A stretch of 28,702 nucleotides of DNA from contig DASYXS010000043.1 of assembly GCA_035934535.1 (NCBI GenBank), positions 1 to 28,702 on the forward strand. The letters run 5' to 3'. A program made the position numbers and the translations under genes. Numbering within the stretch: position 1 is the stretch's first letter; every line of letters starts with the position of its first letter. The notes below the pieces were generated by a model. That model was given only the letters and a program-made list of their open reading frames with translations, searched no databases and was not told the origin of the DNA. Origin of the DNA: DASSJF01 sp035934535 (GTDB lineage Bacteria > Sysuimicrobiota > Sysuimicrobiia > Sysuimicrobiales > Segetimicrobiaceae). Below, piece by piece: positions 23,189-28,702 of this stretch.

Positions 23189-23955
23189 CGAACGGGCCGG
23201 CCGTCCCGGCGGCCGCCGCCACGGCACACTGTCTCGCCGCGCGCGATCTCGTGGCGGGCTACCTGCCCGGGATCAACATCCTGCGCGGCGTGTCGGTCGA
23301 GGCGCCGCGCGGCCATGTCCGGTGCGTCCTCGGTCCAAACGGCACCGGGAAGTCGACGCTGCTCAAAGTGTTGTTCGGATTTCTGCCGCCCATGGAAGGC
23401 CAAGTCACCCTGGACGGCCGCTCGATCCGGGGTGTCGCGCCCCACCAGATGGGCGACCACGGCATCGCCTATCTGCCGCAGCGGCCGAGTATCTTCCCCC
23501 ACCTGACCGTCGAGTGGAATCTGCGCCTGGGCGCGTGGCGGCTCAAGCGACATCGCGCCCGCGTCGACGCACTTGTGGAGCGCGCCCTGGAGCAGTTCGC
23601 CATCCTCGCCGAGAAGCGGCGCCAGCCGGCCGGCACGCTGAGCGGCGGCCAGCAGCGTCAGCTCGAGATTGCGCGCAGCCTCATGCACGATCCGGCCGTG
23701 TTCCTCATCGATGAGCCCACCGCCGGCATCGAGCCGCGCGTGGCGGCGCAGATCTACCGCTTCATCAAAGAGCTCGCCGCGCAGGGCAAGGCCGTGCTCC
23801 TGGTGGACCAGAACATCAAGCGGGCGCTCGAGATCGCGGACTATGTCTACGTGATGCGGACCGGGACCGTGCTCTCGGAGGGATCGCGCGAGTCGTTCGG
23901 CGGCGACACGGAGGCCCTCGTGGCGCGCTGGCTGTACGAGAGCGGACACCCCTAG
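23185..23955 (+). CDS. livF: Liv-type ABC transporter ATP-binding protein, LivF subunit
   Basis: A 256-residue cytosolic ATPase, heterodimer partner of LivG. Walker A is GPNGTGKST (K56), the signature is LSGGQQRQLEIARSLM, Walker B is VFLIDEPTAGIEP, and the LivF-type C-terminus LLVDQNIKRALEIADYVYVMRTG is present; Gln replaces the canonical switch His, which is normal for LivF. GIAYLPQRPSIFPHLTVEWNL is the LivF Q-loop region. It is the last gene of the plus-strand transporter unit and converges on the EamA gene with 24 bp between stops; no hairpin terminator is obvious there. Confidence 0.93.
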   Translation: MTNGPAVPAAAATAHCLAARDLVAGYLPGINILRGVSVEAPRGHVRCVLGPNGTGKSTLLKVLFGFLPPMEGQVTLDGRSIRGVAPHQMGDHGIAYLPQRPSIFPHLTVEWNLRLGAWRLKRHRARVDALVERALEQFAILAEKRRQPAGTLSGGQQRQLEIARSLMHDPAVFLIDEPTAGIEPRVAAQIYRFIKELAAQGKAVLLVDQNIKRALEIADYVYVMRTGTVLSEGSRESFGGDTEALVARWLYESGHP

Positions 23956-23979
23956 CCGGCAGGCTGTGCCCGCGATCGC

Positions 23980-24945
23980 CTACGCGGCGGGCGCCGGCCC
24001 GGAGGCGGAGGGCCGCCGGCTGGTGTAGACGTGGCCGGCCACCGCGGCCATGATGATCGCGCCCCCGATCCACGTCGGCACCGGCGGCACCTCGCGAAAC
24101 GCGAACCACACCCACAGCGGCCCGAGCGGTACTTCAATCGCCTGGATGAGCGCCGTCTCGGTCGCGGAGATGAGGCGCGCGCCGAGCGTGAGCAGCAGCA
24201 GGCCGAGCCCAAACTGCGTCACCCCGAAGAGAACGAGATAGAGCATGTTCGTCCCCGTCGCGGCGGCCGGGTGGGCCAGGGGCCACACGAACAGGGGGCA
24301 CAGCAGCGCGGAGAGGCAGGCGGCGGGCATCATCGGGGTCTCGCGGTGCCGCCTGATCAGCAGCATCATCCCGGCCATGCACAGCGCCATCCCGAACGCC
24401 AGGAGGTCGCCCGCGAGGTGGCCTTCGCGCACCGACCCGCCGACCATGACCGCGGTGCCCAACAGGGCGACGCCGCTCGCGACGAGCGTGCTCCAGCGCT
24501 CGTATTCTTTGAACAACAGCCATCCGGCTACCGCCGCGATAAAGGGCGTCGTGGCGTTCATGATCATGACGTCCGCGACCGACGTGAGGCGGAAGGCGTT
24601 GATGTACATGATGGTGGCGAACGTCGAGAGGCACGCGGCGGCGATGCCGGGGGCGCCGATGCCGCGGACGATCTCGAGGGTGCGCCGCCCGTAGCGCCAC
24701 ACGATGACGCCGCCGATGAAGAGTCCCGCGAAGAGGCCGCGCCAGAACAGGATCGTCCAGGTGTCGAGCGGGATGAGGCGCGTCCAGAAGCCGGAGGTGC
24801 TGTAGGCGACGGCCGAGGCGAGGTTCAGCGCGAGGCCGAGGGCGTGCTGGCCCGGGGTCTCGCGACGCGTCTCGGACGGATGCCGCGGCCCGGCCGCGGC
24901 TCCCGGGCCCGCCGCCGGATCTACGCCGGATGCTGCGCGAGCCAC
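23980..24945 (-). CDS. EamA/DMT-family membrane transporter
   Basis: A 321-residue inner-membrane protein with about ten hydrophobic segments in two EamA repeats. The first repeat begins NLASAVAYSTSGFWTRLIPLD and contains FATIMYINAFRLTSVADVMIMNATTPFIAAVAGWLLFKE; the second ends with SATETALIQAIEVPLGPLWVWFAFRE, all typical of the DMT superfamily. The first 30 residues are hydrophilic. GTG 24945 overlaps the end of the peroxiredoxin gene by 25 bp, so it is probably the last gene of a three-gene unit with the peroxiredoxin and the class III PLP enzyme. It could export a product or by-product of that enzyme; the substrate is unknown. It is a different EamA member from the one at 1539-2456. Confidence 0.9.
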   Translation of the reverse strand: MARAASGVDPAAGPGAAAGPRHPSETRRETPGQHALGLALNLASAVAYSTSGFWTRLIPLDTWTILFWRGLFAGLFIGGVIVWRYGRRTLEIVRGIGAPGIAAACLSTFATIMYINAFRLTSVADVMIMNATTPFIAAVAGWLLFKEYERWSTLVASGVALLGTAVMVGGSVREGHLAGDLLAFGMALCMAGMMLLIRRHRETPMMPAACLSALLCPLFVWPLAHPAAATGTNMLYLVLFGVTQFGLGLLLLTLGARLISATETALIQAIEVPLGPLWVWFAFREVPPVPTWIGGAIIMAAVAGHVYTSRRPSASGPAPAA

Positions 24946-25505
24946 GCCGCGGTGCGCTCGGCGTCCATGTTGGATGGAAACACCGGATAGAAGACGTGCT
25001 CGATCCGGCCGTCGCGGATCACCAGCGTGAGCCGTTTGATCAGTTCCGCGGGCTGATTGCCGAAGCTCCAGGCGAACTCGAACGTCGGCAGCCGCAGCGC
25101 GCGCGTGAGCTTGAAATCCGCATCACTCAGCAGCGCAAACGGCAGGTGCAGGCGCGTCACGGCTTCGCGCTGGTAGTCGGTGGTCTGCGTGCTGAGGCCG
25201 AAGACGCGGGTCTTGAGGGCTTCGAACTCCGCGTAGCGGTCGCGGAACGCGCAGGACTGCGGGGTGCAGCCGCGAGCGCCCGGGATCTGGTCCCAGCCGT
25301 CCGGCACCGCCTGGTCCGGCCGGCCCGTGCGCGGGAAGCAGTACACGACCGTCCGGCCGGACAGCGCCGACAGGTCAACCGCCCCGCCGGCCGTGGACAC
25401 GAGCGCGATCGACGGCAGGCGCATCCCGGTGAGATGGGCGGCCGCGCCGTCGTCCACGGGCACCGGCAGGTCGGCGGGCAGATCCAGGGGATTATGCACG
25501 GACAT
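24921..25505 (-). CDS. Peroxiredoxin / redoxin-domain protein (atypical PrxQ-like)
   Basis: A 194-residue thioredoxin-fold protein. The active segment reads GARGCTPQSCAFRDRYAEF with C80 and C85 at the spacing of the peroxidatic and resolving Cys in BCP/PrxQ enzymes, followed by VFGLSTQTTDYQREA and PFALLSDADFKLTRALRLPTF. It should reduce peroxides using a thiol partner. An unusual feature is the FPRTGRPDQAVPDGWD stretch before the active site, where typical PrxQ has YPKDDTPG. A further Cys (C56) lies just before it. ATG 25505 has GGAGG 7 bp upstream. It begins 13 bp after the class III PLP gene and overlaps the EamA gene. Confidence 0.88.
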   Translation of the reverse strand: MSVHNPLDLPADLPVPVDDGAAAHLTGMRLPSIALVSTAGGAVDLSALSGRTVVYCFPRTGRPDQAVPDGWDQIPGARGCTPQSCAFRDRYAEFEALKTRVFGLSTQTTDYQREAVTRLHLPFALLSDADFKLTRALRLPTFEFAWSFGNQPAELIKRLTLVIRDGRIEHVFYPVFPSNMDAERTAAWLAQHPA

Positions 25506-25518
25506 TGCGCACCCTCCG

Positions 25519-26886
25519 TCAGCGTCGTTGATGCTCTGCGTTCGAGAGGCACTCATCGAGGATTGCGAGCGCGCGGTCCAACTCCTCCTTGGTCACCGTG
25601 AGCGGGGGCGCCAGCAGGATAACGTTGCCTCCCGTAAGCTTGAAGCTGAGGCCCCGCGCGAGCGCCGCGTACATGACCGCGTCGGCGGCGTCCGCCGCGG
25701 GCGTCCGCGAGGCGCGGTCGGCGACGAGCTCGACACCGGCGAGCAGCCCGATCCCACGCACGTCGCCGATCAGCGGGTGCCGGGCCTTCATCGCCTCGAG
25801 CCGGCCGAGCAGGTAGCCGCCGAGCTCGCGCGAACGCGCGAGCAGGCCGTGCTCTTCAATATAATCGAGCGTTGCCAGGCCCGCGGCGCAGGCGACCGGA
25901 TTCTTCTCGTGGGTGTAGTGGCCGAGCGCCCGGTCGGCGGCGACGTCGAGGCCCTCCCGGGCGATCAGCGCCGCGAGCGGCAAGATTCCGCCGCCGAGGC
26001 CCTTGCCGATGACGAGCATGTCCGGCACCACGCCGAACTGCTCGCACGCGAACATCGTGCCGGTCCGGCCGAGCGCCGTCGGGATTTCGTCGAGGACGAG
26101 CAGCGTGCCGTGCCGGTCGCACGCCCGGCGGACCGTGCGCCAGAACTCCGGGTGCGGCACGACGGGCGTCGCGCGCACCGTCTCCGCGACCACCGCCGCG
26201 ACGTCGCCTTCCCGCTCGAGCACGTACTCGATGTACGCGGCGCACTTGAGATCGCAGCCCCCGCGGGCGTGGCAGTCCCACACGCAGCGGTAGGGATCGG
26301 GGGGCGGGACATGTTCGGCGCCGGGCAGCAGCGGCCCGGCGCCTTCACGGAAGATGCGCTCGCCGCCGACGGAGATCGCGTCGAGGGAGGCGCCGTGAAA
26401 CGATTCCCACATCGAGATCGTCTTGTGCCGGCCCGTCGCCGCGCGGGCCAGCTTGAGCGCCATCCCGACGGCCCCGGTGCCGCCGGGACAGAAAAGCACC
26501 TTGTTGAGGTCCCCGGGCGCGAGCGCCGCGAGCCGGCGGGCCAGCGCGACCGCCGTCCGGTTGGTGTAGCGGCGCGTGCAGAACGAGAGCTCGTCGAGCT
26601 GCGCCTTGATCGCCGCGATGACGGCGGGATTGGCGAATCCGACCTGGTGCACGTAGTTGCCGTGGAAGTCGAGGTACCGGCGGCCCTGCAGGTCTTCGAT
26701 CGACGCGCCGCCGCACCCGCGCAGCCCGTTGAGGCACGGCGTGGAGAGAGCTTGGTGCAGAAAGTACCGCGCGTCCTCCGCGAGGAGCGCGCGCGTCTCG
26801 GCGTCGAGGTGTTCGGCCTGCCACCGCGCGCGCCGCGGCGAGAGGTTGAGGTCGCCTTCGGACCCCAGACGCGCAAGATCGCTCAT
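25519..26886 (-). CDS. Class III PLP enzyme resembling (R)-1-hydroxy-2-aminoethylphosphonate ammonia-lyase
   Basis: A 455-residue fold-type I PLP enzyme. K295 in VIGKGLGGG is the Schiff-base lysine, D266 in VLDEIPTALGRTG contacts the pyridine nitrogen and FCPGGTGAVGMALKLAR binds the cofactor phosphate. The segments DARYFLHQALSTPCLN, YLDFHGNYVHQVGF, CTRRYTNRTAVALARRL, SMWESFHGASLDAISVGG and GHYTHEKNPVACAAG match, from memory, the family that includes PbfA, which eliminates ammonia from hydroxy-aminoethylphosphonate to give phosphonoacetaldehyde. That assignment is tentative; related enzymes are annotated only as aspartate aminotransferase family. A C-x3-C-x5-C-x3-C cluster (C201, C205, C211, C215) forms an insertion that could bind metal. 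The ATG at 26886 follows GGGGGTGG; it heads a unit with the peroxiredoxin and EamA genes. Confidence 0.72.
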   Translation of the reverse strand: MSDLARLGSEGDLNLSPRRARWQAEHLDAETRALLAEDARYFLHQALSTPCLNGLRGCGGASIEDLQGRRYLDFHGNYVHQVGFANPAVIAAIKAQLDELSFCTRRYTNRTAVALARRLAALAPGDLNKVLFCPGGTGAVGMALKLARAATGRHKTISMWESFHGASLDAISVGGERIFREGAGPLLPGAEHVPPPDPYRCVWDCHARGGCDLKCAAYIEYVLEREGDVAAVVAETVRATPVVPHPEFWRTVRRACDRHGTLLVLDEIPTALGRTGTMFACEQFGVVPDMLVIGKGLGGGILPLAALIAREGLDVAADRALGHYTHEKNPVACAAGLATLDYIEEHGLLARSRELGGYLLGRLEAMKARHPLIGDVRGIGLLAGVELVADRASRTPAADAADAVMYAALARGLSFKLTGGNVILLAPPLTVTKEELDRALAILDECLSNAEHQRR

Positions 26887-27005
26887 CCATCCACCCCCGG
26901 ACGCGCGGGGCCGCGTGAATTTCCTGGTCGCGGGCCGGCGGCACGTACTTCTGCGCCGCGTCGAAGCGCTCATGCCGAACACCGCGGATGTCCCACCCCG
27001 GCCCG

Positions 27006-28702
27006 ATGACAGGACCCGCCCCGCCGCGCCGCCAAGTGCTGGCCGTGCCTGATTCTGCCTCGCCGGACAACCCGCCGCCTTCGCTGGATCACGCCGCGGG
27101 AGACCCCGCGCGGCGGGCCTGCCGCGCGCGCCTCGGGGCGACGCCGTTCGACCTGCTCGTGGTCGGGGGCGGGATCACCGGCACGGGTGTCGCGCTCGAC
27201 GCGGCGTCGCGCGGACTGTCCGTTGCGCTCGTCGAGCAGGGCGATTTCGCCGGCGGCACGAGCAGCCGCTCCACGAAACTGGTACACGGCGGCCTGCGCT
27301 ACCTGCCGCTCGGGGATCTCCGGCAGGTCCGGGAGGACCTGGCCGAGCGCGAGCGGCTGCTCCGCAACGCCCCACATCTGGTGCGTCCGCTGCCGTTCGT
27401 GCTGCCGCTCTACGCGGACGCGCGCCGGCCGCTCGGGATCGGACTGCCGCGCCGGTTGAGCGCCCTGGCACCGTTGGGTGTCTCGGTCGGCCTGTGGGCA
27501 TACGATCGGCTCGCCGGGCGCCTGTCGAACCGGCCCCACCGCGCGCTGTCGCACGACGCCGCGCGAAGCCTGCTTCCCGCCATGCGCCTCGACGGTCTTC
27601 GCCGCGCCTACCTATACTACGATGCCGGGACCGACGACGCGCGTCTGGTCATGGCCGTGCTGCGCTCGGCACGGGCGCGCGGGGCGGTGGCCCTCAACTA
27701 CGCCCGGGCGGTCGACCTGATCCAACGGGACGGCCGGATCGCCGGGGCCCGGGTCGTGGACGTGCCGAGCGGCGAGATGGTCACGGTGTCCGCGCGCACG
27801 ACGGTCAACGCGGCCGGGGTGTGGGCCGAGGAGGTGGCGGCGCTCGCGGGCCCGCCGCGGTTTCACCTGCGGCGGGCCAAGGGCGCGCATCTGGTGGTAC
27901 GCACGGACCGGCTGCGGCTCGGCCGCGCCGCGCTCGTGCTGCCCGAGACCGACGACGGGCGCGTCGCCTTCGTGGTGCCCTGGCAGGGGGCGGTGCTTAT
28001 CGGCACCACCGACACCGAGTGGACCGGTCCGGCGGCGACCCATCCGGCGGCCGATCCGGCCGACGTGTCGTATCTGCTCGAGCACGCGGCGCGATTTCTC
28101 ACCGTCCGGCTCACCACGGCGGACGTCGTGAGCGCGTACGCCGGGCTGCGCCCTCTGCTGGCGGCGCCCGCCGGAGGCGGCACGGCCCGGCTGTCCCGCC
28201 GCCACGAAATCTATTCCGGTCCGGCGGGCCTGGTCACGATCGCCGGCGGCAAACTCACCACCTACCGGCGCATGGCCGAAGACACGCTCAATCAGCTTCT
28301 CGGGCGTCCCGGCGGGACGCCGTCACCGACGCGGGATCTCGCGCTGGACGGAGCGGAGGGGTTCATGCGGGGCATCCCGTTGCTGCGGGCGCGCGCGCGC
28401 CGCGACGGTGTGAGCGACGGGACGCTGCGGCATCTGCTGCGGGCCTACGGCACGCGCGCCGCGCGCGTGTTCGAGCTGATCGAGGAGCGCCCGGCGCTCC
28501 GCTCCCCGCTCGCCGACGGCCATCCGCACATTGCCGCCGAGGTGGTGTTCGCGGCGCGAGAAGAGATGGCGGTCTCCGTCGAGGACGTCCTGCTCCGGCG
28601 CACGCGGCTCGGGCATCTGCTCCCGGATCAGGGCCGGGGCGGGGCGCCGGACGTCGCGGCCCTCCTGGGCGCCGCGCTGGGCTGGCCGGCCGGCGCCGAG
28701 GC
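27006..28702 (+). CDS. glpD: FAD-dependent glycerol-3-phosphate dehydrogenase, truncated at the window edge
   Basis: At least 565 residues with no stop before the edge. The FAD-binding motif is LLVVGGGITGTGVALDAASRG, followed by the GlpD/GlpA signature GGTSSRSTKLVHGGLRYL, then LYYDAGTDDARLVMAVL, VNAAGVWAEEV, LIGTTDTEW and GGKLTTYRRMAED. The C-terminal domain begins before the cut, with EEMAVSVEDVLLRRTRLG. The enzyme oxidises glycerol 3-phosphate to dihydroxyacetone phosphate at the membrane, passing electrons to quinone. ATG 26988, ATG 27006 and GTG 27045 are all in frame without a clear ribosome-binding site; 27006 is a compromise. It diverges from the class III PLP gene across about 120 bp, in which I could not pick out a promoter. 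Confidence 0.88.
   Translation, partial: MTGPAPPRRQVLAVPDSASPDNPPPSLDHAAGDPARRACRARLGATPFDLLVVGGGITGTGVALDAASRGLSVALVEQGDFAGGTSSRSTKLVHGGLRYLPLGDLRQVREDLAERERLLRNAPHLVRPLPFVLPLYADARRPLGIGLPRRLSALAPLGVSVGLWAYDRLAGRLSNRPHRALSHDAARSLLPAMRLDGLRRAYLYYDAGTDDARLVMAVLRSARARGAVALNYARAVDLIQRDGRIAGARVVDVPSGEMVTVSARTTVNAAGVWAEEVAALAGPPRFHLRRAKGAHLVVRTDRLRLGRAALVLPETDDGRVAFVVPWQGAVLIGTTDTEWTGPAATHPAADPADVSYLLEHAARFLTVRLTTADVVSAYAGLRPLLAAPAGGGTARLSRRHEIYSGPAGLVTIAGGKLTTYRRMAEDTLNQLLGRPGGTPSPTRDLALDGAEGFMRGIPLLRARARRDGVSDGTLRHLLRAYGTRAARVFELIEERPALRSPLADGHPHIAAEVVFAAREEMAVSVEDVLLRRTRLGHLLPDQGRGGAPDVAALLGAALGWPAGAE

Noticed and set aside
1..28702. tRNA, rRNA, CRISPR arrays, insertion sequences and phage genes
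   Set aside because: I looked for cloverleaf T-loop motifs, regularly spaced repeats, transposase or integrase motifs and terminal inverted repeats and saw none; a tRNAscan or ISfinder run would be decisive.

Overview
The window is about 28.7 kb of very GC-rich bacterial chromosome. It is densely coding, with many GTG starts and several stop/start overlaps (ATGA, GTGA, TGATG). The content is typical of a free-living, metabolically versatile soil or sediment bacterium: arsenic methylation, LigD-type end joining, phosphonate hydrolysis, a Liv-type amino-acid ABC transporter and several PLP enzymes. I cannot place it taxonomically from sequence alone; an uncultivated high-GC lineage is a guess. 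I saw no tRNA, rRNA, CRISPR array, insertion sequence or phage gene, and no gene-free stretch above 300 bases.

Layout. (1) 1-1573: tail of a RidA-family gene, then an arsR-arsM pair behind a strong sigma-70-like promoter with an overlapping inverted repeat. (2) 1539-2456 (-): EamA-family exporter, divergent from (3) 2483-7665 (+): ABC-2 exporter ATPase and permease, a DUF72 protein and a three-domain LigD, the last two joined by an ATGA overlap. (4) 7713-8976: class IV (branched-chain type) aminotransferase, a hairpin, and a small membrane protein. (5) 9007-11661: divergent YihY/BrkB-family membrane protein and an exported PQQ-like beta-propeller. (6) 11697-15278 (-): a tight four-gene unit of glutamine-synthetase-like ligase, SDR dehydrogenase, phosphinothricin/arsinothricin-type N-acetyltransferase and an orphan ParB-domain protein. 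(7) 15398-17586 (+): cysteine-synthase-like PLP enzyme translationally coupled to phosphonoacetate hydrolase (PhnA). (8) 17605-23955 (+): putative promoter, a leader that can form an H-type pseudoknot just before the ribosome-binding site, a class III aminotransferase, then livK, an intervening terminator-like hairpin, and livHMGF. (9) 23980-26886 (-): class III PLP enzyme resembling (R)-1-hydroxy-2-aminoethylphosphonate ammonia-lyase (PbfA), peroxiredoxin and EamA exporter. (10) 27006-end (+): FAD-dependent glycerol-3-phosphate dehydrogenase, cut by the window edge.

How the genes may work together. PhnA is the firmest functional anchor. With a PbfA-like enzyme 8 kb away, a second class III PLP enzyme and an amino-acid-type ABC importer, regions 7-9 look like a candidate aminophosphonate import and breakdown locus (aminophosphonate to phosphonoacetaldehyde to phosphonoacetate to acetate plus phosphate). 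The phosphonoacetaldehyde dehydrogenase step is not visible here. Region 6 pairs a glutamine-synthetase relative with an acetyltransferase of the family that inactivates the glutamine-synthetase inhibitors phosphinothricin and arsinothricin, and region 1 has arsenic methylation. A shared theme of phosphorus- and arsenic-containing amino-acid analogues is an inference from family membership and position, not a demonstrated system.
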